Part shown: piece by piece, positions 17,873-25,109 of the stretch
Layout of the letters: every line of letters starts with the position of its first letter
Position numbering within the stretch: the stretch's first letter is position 1
Origin: Myxococcales bacterium
Lineage (GTDB): Bacteria; Myxococcota_A; UBA796; GCA-2862545
Direction of reading: 5' to 3'
Length of the DNA: 64,000 nucleotides
Assembly: GCA_019634415.1 (NCBI GenBank)
Contig: JAHQVJ010000254.1
Span: forward strand, 35,019 to 99,018
Notes under the pieces: model-generated
Seen by the model: the letters and a program-made list of their open reading frames with translations, nothing else
Databases searched by the model: none
What the model was told of the DNA's origin: nothing
Program-made: the position numbers and the translations under genes

Positions 17873-18560
17873 ATGGATTCCGCCATCGTGGAGATCCGAG
17901 CAGCAGAGGGGGGCGCCGACGCCAAGCTCCTCGTGCTCGAACAACTCGAGGTCTATCGGCGCGCGGAGGCCCGGAGGCGGCTTTGACCTGACCTTCGATG
18001 TCCTGGAGGCTCGCCCCGGCTACGTCGCCGTGAGAGCCACGGGCTCGGACGTCGCGCGATTCGCGCAGCACGAGACCGGCGGTCATCGCTGGCAGCGGGT
18101 GCCCCCCACGGAGAAGCGAGGGCGGGTGCACACGTCCACCGTGACCGTGACCGTGCTCCCGGAGGCCCGCGAGACGCACGACGTGCTCGATCCGCGCGAC
18201 GTGGAGATCCGGACCACCGGATCCGGCGGCGCGGGCGGCCAGCACGTCAACAAGCGCGACACCGCCGTGATCGCGACCCACCTGCCCACGGGCACCACCG
18301 TGCGCATCGAGGGTCGCAGCCGCCACCGCAACCAGCAAGACGCCCTGGCCGTCCTGGCCGCCCGCCTGCGACTGCGCGCCGAAGAGCGCCAGCACGCAGA
18401 CCGCAACGCGCTTCGCCGCAGCCACGTGGGCAGCGGCATGCGCGGCGACAAGCGACGGACCGTGGCGCTGCAGCGCGACACGGCCACCGATCACGGCACG
18501 GGCCGCACGATCCGCGCCAAGCACTACCTGCGGGGTGGCCTGGACGAGCTGTGGACCTGA
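17873..18560 (+). CDS. Class-I peptide chain release factor-like protein, needs +1 frameshift
   Basis: Two frames join into one 228-residue release-factor-like protein. ATG 17873 (GGAGG four bases upstream) reads 37 residues of a PCRF domain start, with VEIRAAEGGADAKLL, to CTT and then an in-frame TGA (17984-17986). Skipping the T puts translation into the next frame (GAC 17985), which continues the PCRF domain (HETGGHRWQRVPPTEKRGR) and the catalytic RF-1 domain with GGQ (121-123) to the stop at 18560. The tripeptide at the codon-recognition position is PPT (77-79), RF1-like (PxT) rather than RF2-like (SPF). The GGQ glutamine catalyses peptidyl-tRNA hydrolysis. A simple mutation or sequencing error is the alternative, but the junction matches the prfB frameshift signal. 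Confidence 0.85.
17973..17987 (+). promoter_or_regulatory. prfB-style programmed +1 frameshift site
   Basis: The bases read GGAGG-CGG-CTT-TGA-C: an internal Shine-Dalgarno-like GGAGG (17973-17977), a three-base spacer, the slippery CTT codon, the TGA stop and a following C. Element order and spacing are those of the E. coli prfB site (AGGGGG, three bases, CTT TGA C). It falls exactly where the two halves of the release-factor-like protein must be joined. Confidence 0.8.
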
Positions 18561-18743
18561 CAGCGCGGTAGACTGACGCTGGCGACACCCACGCCCAACC
18601 TCGCTGGCCCCACCTGCCCTGGGGCCCCATCCAGAGGCAAAGGGGAGCAGATCCTCGGGTGAGTCACGTCGATCCATCGCCAGAGGCAGCACGACGCGCA
18701 GGGGCAGGCTGCAGACGCCGTGCTGTCGCCTCTGGAGACCTCG

Positions 18744-19970
18744 ATGACCGCCGACTCAGACTTCAAGCGCCGCGTGCGCGAGCGCATGGCCCGCACCGGC
18801 GAGCGCTACACGGCCGCCCGCGCCGCCCTGCTCGGCACGCTGGGGGCACGCACCCCGCCGCGCGCACGCCACGATCAGACCTTTGCCCTGAGCCGAGCGC
18901 TGGCGGCCATGGAGATCGTCGACCCGCGCACCGACGCCCCCTACAGCGAGGCCTGGCTGCTGGGTCTCGGGGGCGGCATCTCCGCCCAGGTGAACACCTT
19001 CGTCTACGAGGGGGCCGACCCCACGCTGTACGTGGGCACCCGCTGCAACCCGCAATACGCCTACACCGCCGACTTCGTGGTGCGTGCCGCCGAGGCCCTG
19101 GGGCTGCAGACCCGCACCTTCGAGACCGGAGGTGCCAAGACGGCGCGCAGCCAGCTGCAGCAGGCGCTGCAGACCGGCCCGGCGCTGGTGTGGGTGGGTC
19201 GCGAGGCGCTGCTGGGCGTGCCCGAGCGCGGCGGCGCCACGCCCTGGGTGGTGCTCGTCGACGACGCCCACGATGGCGGCTTCCACGTGCGCGACTGCAT
19301 GGCGGGCACCCTCGAGGTGCCCGAGGAGCAGCTGCTCGCCGCCCGCGGTCGTCTGCGCAAGGCCAAGCACCGGGTGGTCGCGCTGCACGGCACCCCGCGC
19401 TCCGATCCCCGGAAGGCCGTGCCAGCCGCTGTGCGCACCTGCCTCGACGACCTCGCCGGCAAGCGCGTGCTCATGGCCGGCTACGAGCGCAACTTCGGCC
19501 TGATTGCCCTCGACCGCTGGCGCGACGACGTGCGCGCCAGCGGCAAGCGCGGCTGGCGGGCCCGCTTCGCGCCCGGGCGCCCGCTGATGGCCGGCTGTCG
19601 CTTCGCCTACCTCTGGATCGAACGGGTCACCGGCGGCGGCGGGTTCCGGCCGCTCTACGCGGACTTCCTGCAGGAGGCCGGCCACGAGCAGCTCGCCGCC
19701 ACCTATCGGGAGCTGGGCTCGGCGTGGACCGCGCTCGCCGATCGGATGTGCGATCCCGGCGTTCCCCTGCTCGCCGAGCTTCGCCGTGCGATGACCGGCG
19801 CACAGGGACCGCTGACGCCCGCCGTCGCCGAGGGCCTGCTGGCCCGCGCCGACGCCGAGCTGCCCCCGGAGTGGGCCGAGGCGCTGTACGACGACCTCGC
19901 AGACCGGCTGCAGGATCTCGCCCAGCGCGAGCGGCAGGCCGCCGAGCGCCTACAAGCCGCCGTCAGCTGA
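18744..19970 (+). CDS. BtrH-N/DUF4872-like protein
   Basis: 408 residues; ATG 18744 follows GGAGA. The first ~30 residues (FKRRVRERMARTGERYTAAR) are a charged helix seen in front of various actinobacterial and myxobacterial proteins. The next ~190 residues resemble the BtrH N-terminal acyltransferase-type fold: SEAWLLGLGGG, a region around YVGTRCN, a TPWVVLVDDAHDGGFHVRD block, then LLAARGRLRKAK. The C-terminal half resembles DUF4872 (GGGGFRPLYADFLQEAG). BtrH moves an acyl chain from a carrier protein in butirosin biosynthesis; no biosynthetic cluster surrounds this copy, so its role is open. It converges on the methyltransferase gene with an 8-base overlap. Confidence 0.7.
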   Translation: MTADSDFKRRVRERMARTGERYTAARAALLGTLGARTPPRARHDQTFALSRALAAMEIVDPRTDAPYSEAWLLGLGGGISAQVNTFVYEGADPTLYVGTRCNPQYAYTADFVVRAAEALGLQTRTFETGGAKTARSQLQQALQTGPALVWVGREALLGVPERGGATPWVVLVDDAHDGGFHVRDCMAGTLEVPEEQLLAARGRLRKAKHRVVALHGTPRSDPRKAVPAAVRTCLDDLAGKRVLMAGYERNFGLIALDRWRDDVRASGKRGWRARFAPGRPLMAGCRFAYLWIERVTGGGGFRPLYADFLQEAGHEQLAATYRELGSAWTALADRMCDPGVPLLAELRRAMTGAQGPLTPAVAEGLLARADAELPPEWAEALYDDLADRLQDLAQRERQAAERLQAAVS

Positions 19971-20565
19971 CGCGAGGCAGCAGGGCGCCCGTGCGCGCCA
20001 CGTAGGCCGGCCACGCAGCGCCGAAGCGCTGCGCGAGCTGCGCCTCCTCCACCGGCAGCCGCCACCACAGCACCCAGACCTGAGACCCCAGCAGCACCGC
20101 TGCGATCAGCACGTTGCCCGTGAGCAGCGACAGCCCGGTGAACAGCAGCAGGAAGGAGGTGTACATCGGGTGCCGCACCCGGGCGTAGGGGCCCGTCCGC
20201 ACCAGCTGGTGGTCGTCGCGCAGGTGCAGCGTGCCGCTGAAGTGCACCCCCAGCGCCATGTGCACCCAGGCCAGCAGCAGCACCCCGAGCTCGGCCATCC
20301 CCAGCCCCAGCCAGCTCGCCCACCCCGGCAGCACCAGGGCCCCGGGCAGCCACCCCGGATCCACCCACCAGGCGAGCACACCCCCGAGCCCGCCCGCCAG
20401 GAACACCAGCCGCAGCAACACCGCCACCGCGGTGCCGCCCTCCGCCTGAACCCCGTCGGACTGATCCCGGAACATCCCGCCCGCCTGCCCGTGGGCCAGC
20501 AGCCGCAGCCCCACCGTGAGCGACAACACCACCAGCACCGCCAGCTGGCGCTCTTCCATCGTCAT
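19963..20565 (-). CDS. Isoprenylcysteine carboxyl methyltransferase (ICMT)-family membrane protein
   Basis: 200 residues with four to five hydrophobic segments. The family signature is clear in the second half: LVRTGPYARVRHPMY, then RLPVEEAQLAQRFGAAW near the end, which form the SAM-binding part of ICMT/PEMT-type membrane methyltransferases. In bacteria these modify lipids or other small hydrophobic molecules; the true substrate is unknown. The start ATG 20565 has GGAGG and overlaps the stop of the TetR gene (ATGA), so the two are translationally coupled and probably co-regulated. Confidence 0.88.
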   Translation of the reverse strand: MTMEERQLAVLVVLSLTVGLRLLAHGQAGGMFRDQSDGVQAEGGTAVAVLLRLVFLAGGLGGVLAWWVDPGWLPGALVLPGWASWLGLGMAELGVLLLAWVHMALGVHFSGTLHLRDDHQLVRTGPYARVRHPMYTSFLLLFTGLSLLTGNVLIAAVLLGSQVWVLWWRLPVEEAQLAQRFGAAWPAYVARTGALLPRVS

Positions 20566-21128
20566 CGTTCCTCCAACACCGCGGCCAGCAGCCGCGAGAC
20601 CAAGGGACCCACCGCCACCTCCACCGGCGACAGCACGCGATGCGCCAGGATCCCGAGCATCGCCACCTGGAAGAAGCGAGCTTCCAGATCCGGATCCGCG
20701 GCCCCCAGCGCCTCGAACAAGCCGACCATCTCCGCACGATCCACCGCGAACCCGCCGGCGATCCGACGCAGCTGTGGATCCGTGAGCGCGCGGATCAACA
20801 CCGCGAAGCCCTCGGGCTCGGCATCCACCTGCTCCGCCACTGCGTGAGCGAAGGCAGCAAGCCGCTCGGGCGGCTCCAGATCCGCCGGCACCGCCGCAGC
20901 CACCGCCGCGACGCGGGCGACGTGGCGCTGCACCACCGCAGCCACCAGCGCGGTCTTGTCGGGGAAGTAGTGGAACAGCAAGCCCTTGGACACACCCGCG
21001 CGCTGGGCGATCCGAGCGGTGGAGGTGCCCGCGAAGCCGCGCTCGGCGAACAACGCCAAGGCCGCGTCCACCAGGCGCTCCTGCGCCGCCTCCCGAGCGG
21101 CCTCGTTCTGCTCGACGTTTCTTCCCAT
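20562..21128 (-). CDS. TetR/AcrR-family transcriptional repressor
   Basis: 188 residues. The N-terminal helix-turn-helix is typical (ALFAERGFAGTSTARIAQRAGVSKGLLFHYFPDK, about residues 25-58), followed by a variable helical ligand-binding domain. It very likely represses itself and the coupled ICMT gene through a dyad that overlaps its own promoter. The predicted transcript starts at or next to the start codon: a -35 TTGACC and a -10 TAGAGT at 17-base spacing end six bases before ATG 21128 and no ribosome site is visible, so the mRNA may be leaderless. The inducing ligand is unknown. Confidence 0.92.
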   Translation of the reverse strand: MGRNVEQNEAAREAAQERLVDAALALFAERGFAGTSTARIAQRAGVSKGLLFHYFPDKTALVAAVVQRHVARVAAVAAAVPADLEPPERLAAFAHAVAEQVDAEPEGFAVLIRALTDPQLRRIAGGFAVDRAEMVGLFEALGAADPDLEARFFQVAMLGILAHRVLSPVEVAVGPLVSRLLAAVLEER

Positions 21129-21134
21129 GCTCGC

Positions 21135-21163
21135 ACTCTATGATTGACCAACTGGTCGGTCAA
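21135..21163 (-). promoter_or_regulatory. TetR promoter with operator filling the -35/-10 spacer
   Basis: On the minus strand a -35 TTGACC (21158-21163) and a -10 TAGAGT (21135-21140) are 17 bases apart. The spacer and -35 coincide with a 20-bp inverted repeat (21144-21163, half-sites TTGACC.../...GGTCAA with 8 of 10 positions matching), a layout typical of TetR-family autorepression. Confidence 0.6.
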
Positions 21164-21248
21164 CACAGAATCGACCTGCCGCCGACACCGCAATTGACGT
21201 TAGACAGCGGTGCCAGGCATCATGTGCCACACGCCTCGAGGGGAACAC

Positions 21249-22325
21249 ATGCGACCGATCGCACTCGCCACCACCATCCTCGCGCTCACAGCCTGCCAGA
21301 GCGACGTCGGCTTCGAGAGTGGCCTTGTGACGGAGCCCGTCGTCAATCCCCTGCCGCCCGACGAGCAGGAGATCACCGACACGATCCTCCAGACCGTCAC
21401 GCCGTCCGTCAGCATCCTGTTCATGGTCGACAACAGCTGCTCCATGAGCGACGACCAGGACGAGCTGGCGAAGAACTTCCCGTCCTTCATGAACTGGTTC
21501 CTGGGGTCCGGGCTCGACTACCACATCGGGGTCATCTCCTCGGACATGCAGCGCAACAGCGACAAGGGCAAGCTGGTGCGGGCGCGCGGCAAGCTGTGGA
21601 TCACCAAGGACGACAACGACCAGATCGGCTTCTTCCGCCAGCTGGCGGTGCTCGGCGCCGGCGGCACCTTCCCCGAGCGGGGCACGGGCGCGGTCTTCAA
21701 CTCCATGGAGGACAGCGCCGCCGTCGACCACAACCGAGGCTTCTTCCGCGACGGCTCGGCCATCCACACCGTCGCCGTGTCCGACGAGAAGGACTACAGC
21801 GAGCCCGAGGGCGACATCACCACCTCGGAGTTCACCAACTGGTACGACGGGCTGCGCCGCGACCCCGACCAGCGCACGTTCTCCTCCATCGAGAACCCCG
21901 ATGCGTTCTCCTACGTGGCGGGTGGCAAGTCCTACGGCCAGGTCACCTCGAACGTGGGCGGCGTGTTCTACGACCTGCGTGACGACGACTGGGCGCGCGC
22001 GCTGGATCGTCTGGGCGTGCAGGTCAGCGGCCACAAGACCGAGTACTTCCTGAGCCAGCTGCCCAAGCTCGGCACCGTCGAGGTCACGGCCAACGTGCCC
22101 CAGCCCGACGGGCAGTACGTGGAGTTCCTGTTCCCGCAGGCCTTCGAGCAAGACGGCATGTGGGTCGACGCCGAGGGCAACCCGGCCGACGACGACGCCT
22201 GGTACTACTCCGAGGGTCGCAACTCCATCTCGTTCCTCGACTACGTGCCGCCGGATCTCGCGCAGGTGTCCATCACCTACATCGGGCGCACCTCGGGCTT
22301 CTCCGTCCTCGACGACGACGGCTAG
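21249..22325 (+). CDS. VWA-domain lipoprotein
   Basis: 358 residues; ATG 21249 follows GAGGGGAA. The lipoprotein signal runs to Cys16 (LALTAC). The mature protein starts with a short linker and then a von Willebrand factor A domain whose MIDAS is intact (DNSCS, 61-65); the following region HIGVISSDM is typical for lipoprotein VWA domains of myxobacteria. The C-terminus is a small beta-rich domain ending in acidic residues. It is probably exposed on the cell surface and binds a divalent cation and a ligand. It is divergent from the TetR gene, with ~120 bases between, where the operator described for TetR sits near the TetR side. Confidence 0.85.
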   Translation: MRPIALATTILALTACQSDVGFESGLVTEPVVNPLPPDEQEITDTILQTVTPSVSILFMVDNSCSMSDDQDELAKNFPSFMNWFLGSGLDYHIGVISSDMQRNSDKGKLVRARGKLWITKDDNDQIGFFRQLAVLGAGGTFPERGTGAVFNSMEDSAAVDHNRGFFRDGSAIHTVAVSDEKDYSEPEGDITTSEFTNWYDGLRRDPDQRTFSSIENPDAFSYVAGGKSYGQVTSNVGGVFYDLRDDDWARALDRLGVQVSGHKTEYFLSQLPKLGTVEVTANVPQPDGQYVEFLFPQAFEQDGMWVDAEGNPADDDAWYYSEGRNSISFLDYVPPDLAQVSITYIGRTSGFSVLDDDG

Positions 22326-22421
22326 GCAGCCACCCGAGTCCGGCTACTCCTGAGCCCGCGACCCGCGAGCGAACGTCGTCGTCCGTGATCCGATGCCGCG
22401 GTCCACGGCCAGGAGCAGTCG

Positions 22422-23330
22422 ATGACGCCAGATCCCGTCAGCCTCCCCAGCGGGGTGGCCCCGGTGGACCCCGCCAACCCCGTTCAGGAGCCGGCCTCCA
22501 GCCGCTCCCGGGGCGTGGGGCTCGGCCAGATCCGCAACACCGAGGGGCAGAGCCTCTTCGACATCCGCGATCAGATCCGCGCTGCGGCGCACGAGGCCAT
22601 GGGCAGCGACGGACCGCGTCCGGGCCTCGGTCGAGCCGTCGGTCAGGCGATCCGGGAGACGCTGACGGCCAACGGCTTCGACGCAGACGCCGTGGCCGAG
22701 GCCGTTCGCAACCGGCCACCCCGCGGCCTGGCCTTTGGTCGGGGGCGACCCTTCGGGCTGTCCGTAGCGCGGGTGTCCGCGCCGCCCCCACCGCCCGACG
22801 TCGCCCCCGAGCCCGAGGTCGCCGACCCACCCGTGGCGCTGCCGGACGTGCAGTCCACCTCCTCCGTGAAGGCGGAGGTCTCGGACGATGGCGTGGATAT
22901 CGAGCTCGACAGCGCCATTCGGCTCGGCGACGTGTCCTCCGAGGTGGAGGTCGACGTCGAGATCGAGGACGGTGAGATCGAGGTGGACCTCGAGGCCGAG
23001 TTCCGCTCGGCCGACGGCACCGTTGCCCGCTTCGACGTGGAGCTGGAGATCGAGGACGGCGAGATCGACATCGACATCGACATCGAGGGCGCAGGCAGCT
23101 TCGAGGCCGACCTCGACGCCGTGCTGACGCAGCGCGACGATGGCTACGGCGTGGTGTTCGACCTCGAGGTGGAGCTGTCCACCGGCGCCACCTTCACCGT
23201 GCAGCTGCAGGTGGCCGCCTTGAGCGGGCGGGCTCCCGAGGCCGCGCTGCCCGCCGATCCGGGCGAGGCCGTAGCGGACGGCCTGCTCGCCAACCTAAGG
23301 CCAGGCAGCCTGGTGTCTGCAACGGCGTAG
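22422..23330 (+). CDS. Acidic low-complexity protein with IEDGEI repeats
   Basis: 302 residues with no signal peptide; GGAGCAG precedes ATG 22422. The first ~100 residues are soluble and helical, with a proline-rich stretch after residue ~120 (APPPPPDVAPEP). The middle third (~165-240) is a very acidic, strictly alternating beta-prone region with repeated VEIEDGEIEVDLE/LEIEDGEIDIDID units. The end is a short hydrophobic beta segment. It ends with the residues VSATA, identical to the end of the FliD-like protein at 8.75 kb. No family is recognised; the acidic repeats could bind calcium or form a beta-solenoid-like stack. It abuts the MarR gene, stop to stop. Confidence 0.65.
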   Translation: MTPDPVSLPSGVAPVDPANPVQEPASSRSRGVGLGQIRNTEGQSLFDIRDQIRAAAHEAMGSDGPRPGLGRAVGQAIRETLTANGFDADAVAEAVRNRPPRGLAFGRGRPFGLSVARVSAPPPPPDVAPEPEVADPPVALPDVQSTSSVKAEVSDDGVDIELDSAIRLGDVSSEVEVDVEIEDGEIEVDLEAEFRSADGTVARFDVELEIEDGEIDIDIDIEGAGSFEADLDAVLTQRDDGYGVVFDLEVELSTGATFTVQLQVAALSGRAPEAALPADPGEAVADGLLANLRPGSLVSATA

Positions 23331-23798
23331 CTACCGCTCCTCCGACAGCAGCTCCACCCACGCCGCCAGCACCTGGTGCAGCGTGGCCATGGCCTGCGCA
23401 CCCACCACGTCGCGCAGCTCGCCCTCGAAGGCGGCCAGCACGCCGAGGCCGTGGTGCATGTGCTGAACACCCTGCGGCGTCCAGCGGATCAGTCGCGCCC
23501 GTCCGTCGCGCGGATCGGGCACCAGCTCCACCGCACCGAAGCGCACCAGATCCGCCACCAGCGGCGCCACCGCCTGCTTCGTGACCCCCAGCCGCTCAGC
23601 GATCTCCGTGGCGCGGATGCCCTCGAAGGAGATGTGCGGAAACAGCCGCGTGTGCGCCGGCCGAAGCTCGGGCGCACCTGGGAGCGCCCGGATCCTCGCC
23701 AGCGCCCGCTCGTCGAGCAGGCGTGCGGCCTTGAGCAGGAGCTGGCCCACGTTCGCGCGCTTGGCCTCGTCGAACCGCTCCACGACGTCGTCGTCCAA
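23331..23798 (-). CDS. MarR-family transcriptional regulator
   Basis: 155 residues. The winged helix is typical: GIRATEIAERLGVTKQAVAPLVADLVRFGAVELVPDPRDGRARLIR (about residues 55-105). TTG 23798 is chosen because GGAGG lies eight bases upstream; a TTG 15 bases earlier would lie on top of its own ribosome site. It is divergent from the alpha/beta-hydrolase gene, with an inverted repeat close to the latter, so it most likely controls that gene and possibly itself. The signal it senses is probably a small aromatic or hydrophobic compound, as is common for MarR proteins; none can be named. Confidence 0.85.
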   Translation of the reverse strand: MDDDVVERFDEAKRANVGQLLLKAARLLDERALARIRALPGAPELRPAHTRLFPHISFEGIRATEIAERLGVTKQAVAPLVADLVRFGAVELVPDPRDGRARLIRWTPQGVQHMHHGLGVLAAFEGELRDVVGAQAMATLHQVLAAWVELLSEER

Positions 23799-23868
23799 GG
23801 GTCGTTCCTCCAACCCCGGCCTATCTCGTCAACCGGACTTGACCAATCGGGCTTCGGCCACTAGTTGG

Positions 23869-23890
23869 ATAGTCAATCACCATTGACCAT
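23869..23890. promoter_or_regulatory. Inverted repeat, probable MarR operator
   Basis: GTCAAT (23872-23877), four bases, then ATTGAC (23882-23887) is a perfect inverted repeat; extending it gives 8 of 9 matching positions per half. It ends 12 bases before ATG 23902 of the hydrolase gene, and a TTGACC hexamer lies ~30 bases further up. Occupancy would block the hydrolase transcript. Confidence 0.55.
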
Positions 23891-23901
23891 CTGGAGACGA
23901 C

Positions 23902-24786
23902 ATGGTGCCCGACTGGCTCGATCGCACTGCCTGGCCCTACACGCCCCGCTGGCACGAAGGCGAGCACGGCCGCCTGCACTACGTCGACGAGGGGCAGGGT
24001 CCCGTGCACCTGTTCGCCCACGGAACCCCCACCTGGGCCCTCGAGTGGCGCCACGTCATCGCAGGCCTGCGGCCGCATGCCCGCTGCATCGCCGTCGATC
24101 ACCTCGGCTTCGGGCTGTCGGAGCAACCCGACGCGGGCTACCGTCCCGAGGACCACGCCGCACGCTTCGCTGCGTTCGCCGACGCCCGAGATCTCCACGA
24201 TGCCACCGTGGTGCTCCACGACTTCGGCGGCCCCATCGGGCTGCCCTGGGTCTTGCAGAACACGCACCGGATCCGACGGCTGGTGATCATCAACACCTGG
24301 GCCTGGTCGCTGGCCGATCAGCCTCGCTTCGCCCTGCCCGCCCGGTTCCTGGGGAGCGGCCTCGGGCGCTGGCTGTACGGCACGTTCAACATCAGCCAGC
24401 GGGTCATCGCCCCCTCCGCCTGGGCCGATCGGAGCAAGTGGCAGGCCGTGGCCGAGCAATACACCTCCGTCTTCCCCACCTACGACAGCCGCACGCGGGT
24501 GCTCTGGCCGCTGGCGAAGGCCCTGCTGACGTCGTCGGAGTTCTACGCGGGCATCGACGCCGAGCTGGACCGACTGGCCGACGTCGCGGTGGACGTGATC
24601 TGGGGCACCTCCGATCCCGCGTTTCCGCCGGACGTCCGCGATCGCTGGCTGTCCCGCCTGCCCCACGCCACACGACTCGATCTGCCCGCTGGCCACTGGC
24701 CCCACGAGGAGTCGCCCGATGCCGTGGTCGACCACTTGGTCGATCGGCTCGCCCCTCGAGCGTCACCAGGGCAGGAGGCATCATGA
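23902..24786 (+). CDS. Alpha/beta hydrolase related to haloalkane dehalogenases
   Basis: 294 residues, with GGAG before ATG 23902. The oxyanion motif HGTPTW (40-45), nucleophile elbow LHDFGG with Asp107, acid Asp238 (WGTSDP) and His265 (AGHWPHEE) match the haloalkane dehalogenase-like group, in which Asp is the nucleophile. However, the residue after the nucleophile is Phe108, where true dehalogenases use a halide-binding Trp (HDWGG), so dehalogenation is doubtful; epoxide or ester hydrolysis is possible. The MarR gene upstream and the operator at its 5' end suggest induction by a substrate. The stop overlaps the start of the next small gene (ATGA), so both form one unit. Confidence 0.85.
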   Translation: MVPDWLDRTAWPYTPRWHEGEHGRLHYVDEGQGPVHLFAHGTPTWALEWRHVIAGLRPHARCIAVDHLGFGLSEQPDAGYRPEDHAARFAAFADARDLHDATVVLHDFGGPIGLPWVLQNTHRIRRLVIINTWAWSLADQPRFALPARFLGSGLGRWLYGTFNISQRVIAPSAWADRSKWQAVAEQYTSVFPTYDSRTRVLWPLAKALLTSSEFYAGIDAELDRLADVAVDVIWGTSDPAFPPDVRDRWLSRLPHATRLDLPAGHWPHEESPDAVVDHLVDRLAPRASPGQEAS

Positions 24787-25100
24787 CCGACACCGACGGA
24801 TCCGAGCTGTTCTGGGCCCTCGCCGAGCCACTGCTGAAGCGCGACGACACCGAGAAGGGCACGATGATGGGCCACGCCTGCCTGCGACGAGCAGGGCAGT
24901 TCTTCGCGATGGTGGACGGCGAGGGCCATCAGCTCATCGCCAAGCTGCCGGCCGCCCGCGTCGTCGAGCTGGTCGAGGTGGGCATCGGCCAGCCGTTCGC
25001 ACCGGCCGGACGGACCTTTCGCGAGTGGGTGGCCGTGCCCGTGGCGGAGCGGTCCCACTGGGAGGACCTGCTCGCCGAGGCCCACGCCTTCGCCGCGTGA
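24783..25100 (+). CDS. Small TfoX/MmcQ-like protein
   Basis: 105 residues, overlapping the hydrolase stop by ATGA, so translationally coupled. The sequence (GTMMGHACLRRAGQFFAMVD, then LIAKLPAARVVELV, GIGQPFAPAGRTFREWVAVP) has the pattern of small TfoX N-terminal/MmcQ-like proteins: a 'MxGxxCLR' strand, a hydrophobic pocket and a GRxxxEWVxVP end. Such proteins are of unclear biochemical function and are often encoded beside hydrolases. Fold assignment is tentative. Confidence 0.65.
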   Translation: MTDTDGSELFWALAEPLLKRDDTEKGTMMGHACLRRAGQFFAMVDGEGHQLIAKLPAARVVELVEVGIGQPFAPAGRTFREWVAVPVAERSHWEDLLAEAHAFAA

Positions 25101-25109
25101 GCAGCCGCG

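Noticed and set aside
17981..17986. Plain pseudogene or sequencing error as the explanation of the in-frame TGA
   Set aside because: It cannot be excluded, but exact CTT TGA C with correctly spaced GGAGG at the only frame break makes a functional signal more likely.
17841..18560. The release-factor gene read in one frame from ATG 17841
   Set aside because: The N-terminal 45 residues so obtained are not PCRF-like, whereas the frame starting at 17873 matches the family; the frameshift reading is better.
22422..23330. RTX-type calcium-binding toxin for the acidic protein
   Set aside because: No GGxGxDxUx nonapeptides; the repeats are IEDGEI-type.
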